A stretch of DNA of 64,000 nucleotides from assembly GCA_964453155.1 (NCBI GenBank), contig CAYVQU010000002.1:14661-78660 (forward strand), in the 5' to 3' direction. The notes under the pieces are model-generated. The model searched no databases, was not told the DNA's origin, and saw only the letters and a program-made list of their open reading frames with translations. This DNA is from CAYVQU01 sp964453155 (GTDB lineage: Bacteria; Chloroflexota; Anaerolineae; Anaerolineales; UBA11858). Both the position numbers and the translations under genes were made by a program. This document shows, piece after piece, positions 55,272-64,000 of the stretch. Each line of letters begins with the position of its first letter. Position 1 is the first letter of the stretch.

Positions 55272-56464
55272 AAATATCTCTCTGCTCGCTTGCAGGCGCC
55301 CTGGCGGAGAGTAGCATTTAAATCTCCATTGCCTGATAATTCCATCAAAGCCGCCGTCAAGGCCACGATAATTTCTTTTTCATGACGTCCTGCAGTTCGA
55401 ATTTTGCGACCACAAGTAGAATCCACGATCACTCCCGGACCGCCTAAATCTAAGCAAATTGTAGGTAAGCCATGAGCCAGAGCCTCTAAGACTACCATTC
55501 CGCCAGAATCCCGCAGGCTGGGAAATAAAAACACATCATGTTGGGCATAAATTTCTGATAATTCTGCCTGATTTACCCAAGGTATCCAAACCGTTTGGTC
55601 AGCGATACCCAAATCTTGAGTCATTGATCGCCAGTTAGCTTCACTAGGCCCGCGCCCCACCAGCGTTAGGCGAGCAGCTGGGTATCGCTGCGCCAGATTT
55701 GCAAAGGCCTGCAAGCCTAAATGCCCCCCTTTTAGAGGCAGAAAATGCCCCACAAAAAGAACTCGCACCGTATCATTTTCAGCACGCGGTACCAATTTTA
55801 TATCATTTTGAATGATTTGAGACCCACTCCAACCAATCGCCAATTTAACATTCGTCTTGGGATGAAATTTCTTTGGAAGTAAAACGCGAGTCTGATCGGA
55901 GGTTACATATATTTTTTCTGCAGATCGGTATGTCAACCGCAATAAAGGATCAAAGCGCGGTAGAAAATTAGAGAGATCTCGTAATAACTCATATATTTGC
56001 GCTTCCCTGGAAAAACTCCGCCGTAATGGTTTTGGGACACTTTCCCCACCGGCGACTGGACCAAAGGTGAATGGTATATTCAACCGTCCCATAAAACTGG
56101 GTTGGCGAACGCTTACCAGGGTCACATGATGTACCCGGTCAAATCTTTCACGGTGATGTATTTTTTTAACGGCTTGATACGCGCCCCATTGCCATAAAAA
56201 ATAATATAAATGAATACCTCGCCGGCCTTTTTTCCACCACAACGCCCATATGGGCAGATCATAGTAAATAAAATTGATATTTGGTATTGGACTTTGTGTT
56301 AGGGCAGTTTCGATTACTGGCTGGTTGTTCTTGCGAGTAACAACCCAAACTTCATGCCCCAATTTGGTCAACTCAATGGCCCAATGCCAGCCAACGCCAG
56401 GCTCTGACCCTTTATGCGGCTCGCAAGCATATGCTGAAAGTAAAATTTTTTGCGATTTCGTCAT
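55238..56464 (-). CDS. GT4-family glycosyltransferase
   Basis: 408 residues. EPGVGWHWAIELTKLGHEVWVVTRKN near the start is typical of this class; the C-terminal RDSGGMVVLEALAHGLPTICLDLGGPG gives the E(x7)E motif. One of three clear family 4 transferases in this locus. Starts 42 bases after the upstream APH-like gene stop. Confidence 0.9.
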   Translation of the reverse strand: MTKSQKILLSAYACEPHKGSEPGVGWHWAIELTKLGHEVWVVTRKNNQPVIETALTQSPIPNINFIYYDLPIWALWWKKGRRGIHLYYFLWQWGAYQAVKKIHHRERFDRVHHVTLVSVRQPSFMGRLNIPFTFGPVAGGESVPKPLRRSFSREAQIYELLRDLSNFLPRFDPLLRLTYRSAEKIYVTSDQTRVLLPKKFHPKTNVKLAIGWSGSQIIQNDIKLVPRAENDTVRVLFVGHFLPLKGGHLGLQAFANLAQRYPAARLTLVGRGPSEANWRSMTQDLGIADQTVWIPWVNQAELSEIYAQHDVFLFPSLRDSGGMVVLEALAHGLPTICLDLGGPGVIVDSTCGRKIRTAGRHEKEIIVALTAALMELSGNGDLNATLRQGACKRAERYLWQIVVGDHYL

Positions 56465-56506
56465 AATGATTGGTTATTTTTTGATCACAAAAAGCGTTTT
56501 ATCTCT

Positions 56507-57520
56507 TTAGATCCAAAACTTTTGGTGCCAAAATCGATAATGTGAGTCACTCATAGTTCCATCTTGCAATGCTTTCTTATATGCATCAAAGGCGGTCAGC
56601 ATCGTTATGGCTTGTGCCTGGCGATGATTAACATTCAGCCAATCGACCTCTGTCAAAATTCTTGTTGTTTTATGTAATGCTTTTTCAGGCGGCCAACGAT
56701 TAATGAGTGCCCCGATTTGAAGCAGATAATAGGCCATATCGACACCTGGAAAACCATCCAGGGTGCCGTATTCCCAATCAACTGCTGTGATCTGATTTCC
56801 TTTTTGCAACAAATTCCAGGGGGCAAAATCTCCATGCACTGGTAGAACAGCCCATTCTCGGGCAGCTAATTGGCTCGCAGCAGCAGAAATTACCGGGATA
56901 TCACTCGAAAAAAATTGTGCTAACCACGGATGTGAATTTCCCGGCCTATGATCCATAACTGGTATAGAGGCCAAATAACGACTGACATTTTTGGGGATTT
57001 GAAAACGGGCAGAAACCCGGCGACCCAACCCAGGAGAAATCAAAAGGCCAACTTGGGCATCAAAATGTAGCGGTTTGGGTGCCAAACCTACAGGCAACGC
57101 GGCCAAAACTGAATATTCGTGGGAAATTCGTTTTTGAGCTGCTCGAGAACACCCATATTTAAAATAAGCGGCTATTGATCCAGATTGATCTCTCAGTTCT
57201 AGAATCATTTTCTTAGCTGCATTTTGTGTTCCAACCAGTAATGTACTGGGTATTAATTCAGAACATTGCCTCATCTGCAAGAATTCATCCAGGAAATACT
57301 CGTTCCCAGACTGGTAGGCTGGCCCTGGGAATAATAAACCTTTCGTTCGCATAAAATAACGGAAGATCAAGGCGGTCCAACGCGAGGCCGGGTAGAGACG
57401 ACTACCAGTCCAACGCAAATGAAAATTGGCTGCATTCAGATACAAACGCGGCTGCCTCCAATTAGGGAGGGCAATGACCTTGGTCCCAGGCCGAAACAAT
57501 TTTCTCCAGGTTTCTTCCAT
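56507..57520 (-). CDS. APH-fold phosphotransferase in the EPS locus (A)
   Basis: 337 residues. The Brenner motif HGDFAPWNLL (His229, Asp231, Asn236) and the metal Asp in VDWEYG (248) are complete, with Lys121 (YFKYG) and Glu135 as likely ATP contacts. The family phosphorylates small hydroxylated compounds or choline. In an EPS locus it may phosphorylate a sugar or choline-like group for the polymer; that is inference. ATG 57520 is chosen, 12 bases after the upstream stop. The first 90 residues are not typical. Confidence 0.75.
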   Translation of the reverse strand: MEETWRKLFRPGTKVIALPNWRQPRLYLNAANFHLRWTGSRLYPASRWTALIFRYFMRTKGLLFPGPAYQSGNEYFLDEFLQMRQCSELIPSTLLVGTQNAAKKMILELRDQSGSIAAYFKYGCSRAAQKRISHEYSVLAALPVGLAPKPLHFDAQVGLLISPGLGRRVSARFQIPKNVSRYLASIPVMDHRPGNSHPWLAQFFSSDIPVISAAASQLAAREWAVLPVHGDFAPWNLLQKGNQITAVDWEYGTLDGFPGVDMAYYLLQIGALINRWPPEKALHKTTRILTEVDWLNVNHRQAQAITMLTAFDAYKKALQDGTMSDSHYRFWHQKFWI

Positions 57521-57531
57521 TGATCCACTTA

Positions 57532-58680
57532 CTACTGCAACCCAATACACGCCAGCATTACTTGCTCGATTTGATGAGCAAAATTTGCCGGGCTATACCT
57601 TTTTAAAGCATCGTCCTTGGCTCGCGAACCATATAAATTTCCTTCCGAGGGAAACTTCAATAGTCTTTCGATATTTTGGGATAACTCGTGAGAATTTCCG
57701 GCTTTAAATAACAAACCATTTAATTCGTGTTGAATTAATTCGGGTAAAGCTCCAGTATTCGCAACGATAATTGGTTTAGCAGCTAACATGGCCTCAGCCA
57801 CGGCAATTCCAAAAGCTTCTCCTTGGGCAGTATGAACGTAAATATCCATTAGCCCTAGTAAATTTCTGGCGTCTGTTCTTGGACCCAAAAACACTACATT
57901 TTCGCTGATACCTAGCGCAACTGCCTCATTTTTCATATCTTCAAAAATTTGGCCAATACCCACTAAAACCAGTTTCAGCAGAGGGTATTTTTCGGTCAAC
58001 AGGGAGAAAGCTTCCAATAATGTTTGGTGATCTTTCCAGTTTGTGAACTCAGCGGTATAGCCTAAAATAATATTGTTCTCAGGCAAACCTAAGATTTCGC
58101 GAACTTGTGATTTCGAATAGGGAGTATTGTCTCCGGTCGCTGGAAAAACACCATAAGGAATAACCCAACTTTGACCCTGATACCAATCTCCACCATGGAC
58201 TTGCTGGGTTGCCTTTGAATTAAAAATCAACGGATCATTTTTGGCCAAAATCCTGAATACCCATTTACGTATTCTTCCTGGCATCAAAGGAATAGCCTGA
58301 ATCCAAAATGCTATCCTTGTTTTATTTAAAATCAGGGTGGTAGCAATTTTAGCTACTAGATAACTCTTAAAAGATGCCGCAATAACTAAATCAAAATTTT
58401 CTTGCAACAAGAGCTGGCGAATTACTAGAATTGGCTGCCAATACCCTGAATCGCCAATAGTATGCACCGGGATTTCGCTTTCCAAAAACGCTGAAGACAT
58501 TTCAGACGAAGGTTTTTCAAAACTCGCAACTTGGATCAAGAAATCTTTTGAAGTAATGCTATGAGTTAATATAGAAAACGCTCGGGGAATACCGCCGTGA
58601 AAAACCAAATCTCGATTTAATAACAGGATCTTTTTAGAGAATGCTAAATCATCGTTGATACGGGCCTCACTTCTCATCAT
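57532..58680 (-). CDS. GT4-family glycosyltransferase
   Basis: 382 residues. The GT-B C-terminal domain has AQGEAFGIAVAEAMLAAKPIIVANTGALPE. The N-terminus FHGGIPRAFSILTHSI is typical. Overlaps the FkbM gene by 14 bases. Confidence 0.9.
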   Translation of the reverse strand: MMRSEARINDDLAFSKKILLLNRDLVFHGGIPRAFSILTHSITSKDFLIQVASFEKPSSEMSSAFLESEIPVHTIGDSGYWQPILVIRQLLLQENFDLVIAASFKSYLVAKIATTLILNKTRIAFWIQAIPLMPGRIRKWVFRILAKNDPLIFNSKATQQVHGGDWYQGQSWVIPYGVFPATGDNTPYSKSQVREILGLPENNIILGYTAEFTNWKDHQTLLEAFSLLTEKYPLLKLVLVGIGQIFEDMKNEAVALGISENVVFLGPRTDARNLLGLMDIYVHTAQGEAFGIAVAEAMLAAKPIIVANTGALPELIQHELNGLLFKAGNSHELSQNIERLLKFPSEGNLYGSRAKDDALKRYSPANFAHQIEQVMLACIGLQ

Positions 58681-59599
58681 TACCCCCTTTTTTACACAAC
58701 AAATTGAGGTAGAAGGTTCGCCTAAGATTCCCTTGATAGTAACCGTCTGAATTTATAATTTGTGAAACAGGAATCAAGTTACCTTTTTCCTCAAGGATTG
58801 CCTGGATATCATCAAAACCTAATTCCTGGAGAAAATTTAGCAATTCTATTGGTTTATTCCCTGCCAAAGTCTGATAGTGGGGTGCATATTCAATGAGTAA
58901 GTATAAATCATTTGATCGCTCAATAACTTTTTGCATCCCTCGCAAGGCCAGGATTTCAGCCCCTTCAATATCCAGTTTAATCAGATTTACCTGATCAATA
59001 TTCAATTCAGACAACGCTTGATCCACAGTAATAGTGTCTACCTGATACTCCTGTGGTTTAAAACCAGCTTTGATTTTGGGACTTAACTCATTTTTAAATT
59101 CATTCCAGATTGACTCGCGAGTCTCCTCGTCAAAATAAATCGAAGCGGTAGCAGAGGAAGTAGATGAATCATACAGTGTGATCTGCCCAATTATGTCTGA
59201 GGCCGCTTTTTTTAAAACCATTACATTGTTTTGATTGCCAACATTGTGGGTCAGCAGTTGATGATTCAGGGGATGAGGTTCAAAAGCAATTACTTTCCCT
59301 TGAGAACCAGCTAATTTTGAAAATATCTTGGTGTAATACCCAATATTGGCACCTATATCTAGATAAACCCAATCTAATTGAGCTACTTCCCGAACAACTT
59401 TCATCGATCCACTTTCGGTTCTCTTTAGCAAATATTCTACTCTACCAGATAGCGGGTCTGTTGGGTTGGTCTGAAAACCGTTTAAGGTTTCAAGCAATAT
59501 CAGCAAATTACTCATAAGCCAATAAATCAACCGATGAACTAAAGGAATCTTTTTCAAAATGTTACGATAGAATTCCATAAAGGCAGTATAAAATTTCAT
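58667..59599 (-). CDS. FkbM-family methyltransferase
   Basis: 310 residues. LDIGANIGYYTKIFS is SAM motif I; IAFEPHPLNHQLL and NLIKLDIEGAEILALRG follow as in the FkbM family, which O-methylates sugars or polyketides. In this locus it probably methylates a glycan residue. Overlaps the genes on both sides. Confidence 0.9.
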   Translation of the reverse strand: MKFYTAFMEFYRNILKKIPLVHRLIYWLMSNLLILLETLNGFQTNPTDPLSGRVEYLLKRTESGSMKVVREVAQLDWVYLDIGANIGYYTKIFSKLAGSQGKVIAFEPHPLNHQLLTHNVGNQNNVMVLKKAASDIIGQITLYDSSTSSATASIYFDEETRESIWNEFKNELSPKIKAGFKPQEYQVDTITVDQALSELNIDQVNLIKLDIEGAEILALRGMQKVIERSNDLYLLIEYAPHYQTLAGNKPIELLNFLQELGFDDIQAILEEKGNLIPVSQIINSDGYYQGNLRRTFYLNLLCKKGGNDEK

Positions 59600-60801
59600 T
59601 TATCAAGTCCTAATAGCATTGATTGGGTAATGCTTGCCCGGTGGTCAAACCATTTGTCTACTTTTTTTGGCCAGCCATCTGCAGATTGAGACCATTCTTG
59701 TAAGGCCGCGCTCCATACATCCAAAGTATAAGCTAGAGCTAACAATACAATAATTCGCTCTCCTACAATGCCTAAGGCCCCAAAATAAGAAAAAAAACTG
59801 CGTTGTTCAGCCCGCAGCACCTGCAATCCAAAATGTGAAATTTGGAAAAAATGGAACAAGTCCCATCCTGGTAGCCAACTTGGACGCGCACTTTCCAGAT
59901 CAGTCACATTAAGTTTTCCAGTTTCACGATCTAACCCCAAGTTCCAAGGGGAGAAGTCTCCCAACCGCCATATGAATGGAAAGGCAATATTACATAATTC
60001 AGAATTTAGGGTAATAATCACCTGACTTATTAATTCTACATGCTCATTCGGAATTTTTTGAAATAGCTTTTTCCAACGTTTTTGAACAGTTATCCAAAAT
60101 CCACTTGCTATAAATTGCTGTAAGGCCATATCTATTTCGGCAATTTCGATTAGGCAATTCGAATGCTTATCGGAGAAGTTAGGAGTAAAGGTCAACTTTA
60201 GTGGGCTGGATACTAAAACATTGAATCCGGCGCCTGAATCTTGGAAAAATTGCACGTCCGGCAACCTGGTATATTTTAGGGGGAAAGTGCCAAATACTTG
60301 CAACACCTTTTTTTCATTGGATACCATATCTCTGGTAATCTGATCCCACCCAATTTTTATATATGCTCGAATTTCTCTATCAAGATCAGCAATCTGGAGC
60401 ACTGGCTTGCGCTGAGGACCGGGGGTGCCTAATGATATCGAGAGAATGGAATTATCATGGGAAAGAACATCCCTGATCACTTTTGAAAAAACATTGTTTT
60501 CTCGATGCAAATATACTCTCGGGAGTACTCGAATTAAAATTTTGTTTTGAAAAACTTTGGATAAAATTTTTTTTATTCGCTTCCCAATGACACCTTGAGC
60601 CGGGAACATCTCAAGGCCAAATCCTGAATGGTGAAGTTGATCATAACCAAAGAGATAGCCGCGACCATCTGGAAATAAAACCGGAATGAAAGCGGCGACA
60701 TCTTCTGCCGCGCAATAGTCAAACTTAATGGTTAAAGCTTGCTCAAACCAAACGATTTGATTGGTTTCCAGAATTCGTAATACTTTACTCAGCAAGATCA
60801 T
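59596..60801 (-). CDS. Divergent APH-fold protein in the EPS locus (B)
   Basis: 401 residues. LGDFSPWNLG is the Brenner-like loop (Asp282, Asn287) but the usual His is Leu, and TDLESARPSW (Asp301) is the metal site. The first 120 residues have no clear match. Together with protein A it gives two kinase-fold enzymes in one polysaccharide locus. Active kinase or degraded? The Asp and Asn are kept, so activity is possible. Confidence 0.6.
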   Translation of the reverse strand: MILLSKVLRILETNQIVWFEQALTIKFDYCAAEDVAAFIPVLFPDGRGYLFGYDQLHHSGFGLEMFPAQGVIGKRIKKILSKVFQNKILIRVLPRVYLHRENNVFSKVIRDVLSHDNSILSISLGTPGPQRKPVLQIADLDREIRAYIKIGWDQITRDMVSNEKKVLQVFGTFPLKYTRLPDVQFFQDSGAGFNVLVSSPLKLTFTPNFSDKHSNCLIEIAEIDMALQQFIASGFWITVQKRWKKLFQKIPNEHVELISQVIITLNSELCNIAFPFIWRLGDFSPWNLGLDRETGKLNVTDLESARPSWLPGWDLFHFFQISHFGLQVLRAEQRSFFSYFGALGIVGERIIVLLALAYTLDVWSAALQEWSQSADGWPKKVDKWFDHRASITQSMLLGLDK

Positions 60802-62077
60802 CTTGATTTTGACGGGCTGCTAGAAAATTTAGGATAACTTCATTTACATTTGAAGTTACATCGATCAAAGATCTACTGGCGTCTATGATGTAGCCATGGG
60901 ACTTAATGATGATAAATTCTCGGTAATTTTCCCTTTGGCGAACAGTTTCAGAAAAAGGAACTTCTTGAACTCGGCTCTGTAATACTTCTGCCGGAGCATC
61001 CAACAAAATAAAAAGATCGGGTTGCGGAATCAGTCGACCAATCATATTAGCGATCCACATTGGACCGCCATAGCGATAACGAATGGGGTCGACCAAAATA
61101 TCATGGTAATAACGATCGAATATGATCAGATGTGACCGATTTCTCTTCCACCAAACTACTCCCCAGCCTAACCAGTAGCGAAAAGCAAAAAACAAAAGCT
61201 TGGCCAGCGAACCGAAAATCGAGCGAGGCTGTTTGGCATGCGGACGAGTTTCTGGAGCATTAGTCTGGGAGGCTGGCCGCAATCTCGGCATGAGGTGGAA
61301 TTGTGTTTGACCTCGAAAAATCATCGTAAGCTGTGGGCTAAACTCAGCTATGACGGAACTTTTACCAGCCCCATCCGGCCCCAAAAACACACACGAAAGT
61401 CCAGTTGGGTACCGCAGACGAGTTATTCCCCGCCTAAACTCCGCCAACCGAAAGCGGACCGGATTGGTGAAATCTTGTAACCAAATGATATTTTTTAGTT
61501 GCCGCCGGAGGCTTGGTAAATGATCAAGCACTTTGGCCCAATCCCCTGCTGTGATCCAGGTGTCGAGCTTAGGTCCAAATTTTTCACCTAATAATTTCTG
61601 GCAAATGGATTCTGACTCAACCTCCAAAATATCTTGCAGTTGGGCTAGTTTTTGTTTGTGTTTTTCTAGGAAATTACCCTTGAAAATTCGTTTCACAAGC
61701 AAATAAGAAAACTCAACTTGTGGTGCGGCAACCCATAGACCATGCCACCGGCGTCGATCTACCATTAATCTTTCGGCACAAAAAAATATAAATCCGTGGT
61801 GGCGATAATCCGACGACACATCCAAAGAAATAAATTTTCCTCTTCCAGCCAAGTATAAATAAAAATGGAAACTTGTAGCTTCATGCTGGAGGACCTGAAC
61901 CAGGCTTGGATCTTCCATCGCCGTCAGATAATTTCGGAATTTCCACATATCATCAGGATGGACAACAATATCTAAGTCTGATGGTATTCCTTTGGTTACG
62001 GTCTCCCAATCGTGTAAAATGCAATAACGCACCCCTGACCCGTTAAGTATTTTTGCAACTACTTTTGTGAGATCCAT
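60785..62077 (-). CDS. Nucleotidyltransferase-like and thymidylate-kinase-like fusion
   Basis: 430 residues. The N-terminal part has SDLDIVV (Ser33, Asp34, Asp36) with Asp86 as a possible third carboxylate, the layout of a polymerase-beta-type nucleotidyltransferase. The C-terminal part (from residue 225) has the P-loop GPDGAGKSS at 233-241 and FDRYYHDILVDPIRYRYGG, as in thymidylate kinases. Since it lies in an EPS locus beside an APH-fold protein, it may act on sugar phosphates or lipid carriers rather than dTMP. Overlaps the next gene by 17 bases. Confidence 0.7.
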   Translation of the reverse strand: MDLTKVVAKILNGSGVRYCILHDWETVTKGIPSDLDIVVHPDDMWKFRNYLTAMEDPSLVQVLQHEATSFHFYLYLAGRGKFISLDVSSDYRHHGFIFFCAERLMVDRRRWHGLWVAAPQVEFSYLLVKRIFKGNFLEKHKQKLAQLQDILEVESESICQKLLGEKFGPKLDTWITAGDWAKVLDHLPSLRRQLKNIIWLQDFTNPVRFRLAEFRRGITRLRYPTGLSCVFLGPDGAGKSSVIAEFSPQLTMIFRGQTQFHLMPRLRPASQTNAPETRPHAKQPRSIFGSLAKLLFFAFRYWLGWGVVWWKRNRSHLIIFDRYYHDILVDPIRYRYGGPMWIANMIGRLIPQPDLFILLDAPAEVLQSRVQEVPFSETVRQRENYREFIIIKSHGYIIDASRSLIDVTSNVNEVILNFLAARQNQDDLAE

Positions 62078-62086
62078 TGCAATCCG

Positions 62087-62647
62087 TTATTTACTCAGCT
62101 GCTCTCCGCGGTAACGGATGATCCGGGCCGGATTCCCACCAACGATGGCGCGCGTGGGAACATCTTTGGTAACAACTGCCCCAGCCCCAATCACGGCCTG
62201 ATCACCAACTTGAACGCCAGGCATGATGATCGACCGGGTTCCAATCCAGACATCATTACCAATCACTACGGGTTTTACCGGTAGCTTACCTTGCTGGTTT
62301 ACTGGCTTGCTTAGATCATCAAAAGCATGGTGGTTGGTCATAATAACCACATCGGGCCCCATCACGACGTCAGCGCCAATCGTAACCTGTTGATCTATTC
62401 TGGCGTTATGTCCTAATTGAGAGCGATCCCCTACTTGAAGCCTCTCTCCTTTACCGAAATAACAGTCTTGCTTCACTACGATATTTTGGCCACAATTTTC
62501 TATAATGTGTCGTAGTGCAAATCGCCGTAATAAATAACCAATTCGGTATCCCGGTACCGGTTGAGTTGGAAACTTACGAAAGAATGAATAATATAGAATG
62601 AGAAAAAAAACTCTTTTGAATTTTTTATAAAATCGGTTCAGTTTCAT
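62087..62647 (-). CDS. Hexapeptide-repeat acetyltransferase (XAT/maltose type)
   Basis: 186 residues. Left-handed beta-helix repeats run from VVKQDCYFGKGERLQVGDRS to the end, with MTNHHAFDDLSKP (the acceptor His loop) and GTRSIIMPGVQVGDQAVIGAGAVVTKDVPTRAIVGGNPARII. It acetylates sugars using acetyl-CoA. It overlaps the flippase gene by 23 bases. Confidence 0.92.
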   Translation of the reverse strand: MKLNRFYKKFKRVFFLILYYSFFRKFPTQPVPGYRIGYLLRRFALRHIIENCGQNIVVKQDCYFGKGERLQVGDRSQLGHNARIDQQVTIGADVVMGPDVVIMTNHHAFDDLSKPVNQQGKLPVKPVVIGNDVWIGTRSIIMPGVQVGDQAVIGAGAVVTKDVPTRAIVGGNPARIIRYRGEQLSK

Positions 62648-63932
62648 TTATAAATTCCATTATCGTTTTTCGTAGCTGAAAGACAAGCACCAATGCTGCC
62701 ATTCCAAGTGATAAAAGCAACCCAAACGCAGCTCCTTCGAGTCCGCGCTGCTTTACTAACAAAATACCAACACTCAACATTATCACAGAGCTACTGAGCC
62801 AACCGACAAAAACCTGTTTTGGTTTCTCAAGACTCTTTAATGCCATACCGACACTACCATATACCGCAGCACACACCGGAATACCACCCAAAATCCACAG
62901 CAAATCACTATATTCTGAATACTTACCATCATATAGCAAGTCTACAACCCAAGATGATCCCAAACCTAATATGAGCCAATAAATCACTGCCCCTAAAATA
63001 CTGACAGCAAAAATGATTTTTATGCGTCGATACCATATTCTCCAGTCCGTTGCTATGGTTAGTGACAAAGTAGGTAATAGTAATGGATTTTGAGCAGCAA
63101 AGGTCATTAGAAATGGTGACAAGAGATTCATTAAGGCCTTCAGAGCCGCATTGGCATCTAAATTTACAAATCCAGGCAACAAGTAAAAGTAAATGCTTTT
63201 CGGAAGCCAACTTAATATTTGAACTCCCAATGCCCACCTTCCATATTTCCAATGCTGCTGGAGTATTATTCGAATTGTTTGATTTTCTCCGGATCGTAAA
63301 GAACCAGGGTAATTTATCATCTGAAAAATATATACGCCCAAGCTGATTACTAGATTTCCTAAACCCTTTACAATTAACCAAGTTTGAATAGAGAGCATAT
63401 TCAAACTATGGAGACCAAAAATACTAATTAGTGCCAATGTTGCAAAACAAATACTTCCTATTCCTGCAATTATCGGATGATGAACGACGTAAGCTGAGCG
63501 CCGGATCAACAGCCAAATGGTTGACCCCAATACAAAAACGAAAAAGGATGAGAATATTGAAACAGATTGAAGTTGGTAATCAGTGGTTAGAATGAATATG
63601 ACCACTAATAGTGGGAAGGCAGCTAAAACAAATAGAAAACTAATGAGCAGGAGTTTATTTATATAAGCCAAAAATGTAAATCGATACAATTTGGCCCCAA
63701 AAATTAACATGGGCTCAAAAAGCAGGCCCTGTAAAACAATCTCGTTCAGGCCTTGGGTGGTAACCAGGATTGCATAAATTCCATAATCTTGGGTGGAAAG
63801 ATATCTCGCTAATAATAAAGCAACCAGAAAATTGGTTCCGGCGTTAGCCCCCTGGTCGACTACACTCCAAGTAACTTTTCCAAAAATCCTAAAATAACGA
63901 CTATTGGTTGCTAATTTCAATAAATGTTTCAT
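62625..63932 (-). CDS. Polysaccharide flippase (Wzx-like)
   Basis: 435 residues with about 12 hydrophobic helices; FGKVTWSVVDQGANAGTNFLVALLLARYLSTQDYG is typical of the PST/Wzx start. It would flip lipid-linked repeats to the outer face. ATG at 63932 is chosen; the in-frame TTG at 63992 adds residues that lie in an inverted repeat (ATAGGGAAT/ATTCCCTAT around 63931-63975), which could be a regulatory hairpin. No clear ribosome-binding site is seen. It is first of the locus in the direction of transcription within the window. Confidence 0.85.
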   Translation of the reverse strand: MKHLLKLATNSRYFRIFGKVTWSVVDQGANAGTNFLVALLLARYLSTQDYGIYAILVTTQGLNEIVLQGLLFEPMLIFGAKLYRFTFLAYINKLLLISFLFVLAAFPLLVVIFILTTDYQLQSVSIFSSFFVFVLGSTIWLLIRRSAYVVHHPIIAGIGSICFATLALISIFGLHSLNMLSIQTWLIVKGLGNLVISLGVYIFQMINYPGSLRSGENQTIRIILQQHWKYGRWALGVQILSWLPKSIYFYLLPGFVNLDANAALKALMNLLSPFLMTFAAQNPLLLPTLSLTIATDWRIWYRRIKIIFAVSILGAVIYWLILGLGSSWVVDLLYDGKYSEYSDLLWILGGIPVCAAVYGSVGMALKSLEKPKQVFVGWLSSSVIMLSVGILLVKQRGLEGAAFGLLLSLGMAALVLVFQLRKTIMEFINETEPIL

Positions 63933-64000
63933 ATAGGGAATACGCCTTGTTTTGAAGAGATGTAAATTCCCTATTCCAAAACTTCGATTCAATTTTTTGC

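Noticed and set aside
59596..60801. Aminoglycoside resistance gene
   Set aside because: Only the kinase fold motif is shared; key His is missing and the location is an EPS locus.
60785..62077. Housekeeping thymidylate kinase
   Set aside because: Fused to a nucleotidyltransferase-like domain and sited in an EPS locus, so the dTMP role is unlikely.
1..64000. tRNA or rRNA genes
   Set aside because: No GGTTCRANNCC T-arm with matching acceptor stem and no rRNA sequence seen in any intergenic region.

Overview
The window looks like a chromosomal stretch of a Chloroflexota (Chloroflexi, Anaerolineae-like) bacterium. This is inferred from gene families and repeat style, not from a marker gene: RNase J, a polyphosphate glucokinase, an IleRS with an unusual signature behind a T-box, two split FeoB systems with DtxR-type regulators, and very many intergenic palindromes. 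No rRNA, tRNA or CRISPR array was found. A PucC/BCD-family transporter next to hemY hints at tetrapyrrole or bacteriochlorophyll metabolism, but no other bch gene is in view.

Layout. 0-8 kb: end of a gltD-like gene, an unidentified leader RNA, RNase J, hemY and the PucC-like carrier, then a minus-strand set (two DUF4491 proteins, pcm, ppgK). 8.1-8.8 kb: a REP-associated transposase (RAYT) between its own repeats. 8.7-19 kb: minus-strand genes (ATC hydrolase-like, methyltransferases, Eis-like acetyltransferase, sulfotransferase-like, a MacB-type ABC exporter, a response regulator). 19-24.5 kb and 29.8-34.5 kb: two separate ferrous-iron type operons, each with split FeoB (GTPase and permease as separate genes) and DtxR/FeoA-type regulators; the second ends with feoC and a DmeF-like metal exporter and has a CRP-type palindrome upstream. 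24.8-29.8 kb: plus-strand enzymes, including an SDR gene bracketed by two inverted 185-bp MITE-like elements, which lie between two paralogous methyltransferases. 34.7-41.8 kb: a GH94 phosphorylase, a T-box leader, a DinB-like gene and ileS. 41.8-43.8 kb: a second RAYT, a ThuA-like gene and an SDR, all studded with 28-30 bp palindromes, two of them inside reading frames. 43.9-47.5 kb: one 1182-residue gene that fuses a PBP-I solute-binding domain, a complete pentameric ligand-gated ion channel subunit and a C-terminal PBP-II (sugar-type) solute-binding domain. 47.8-64 kb: a tightly packed, visibly AT-richer minus-strand exopolysaccharide locus (WbaP-type initiating transferase, WecG, four GT4/GT-C transferases, Wzy-like polymerase, Wzx-like flippase, FkbM, hexapeptide acetyltransferase, two APH-fold kinases, an NTase-TMK fusion).

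The most interesting protein is the solute-binding/ion-channel/solute-binding fusion at 43943-47491. The most interesting DNA feature is the variety of hairpin repeats. Several families are hairpins whose arms are themselves degenerate tandem repeats of 7, 8 or 9 bp, kept in phase over four or five units. They often contain the stop codons of the genes they follow, and one supplies the -35 box of a near-consensus promoter.
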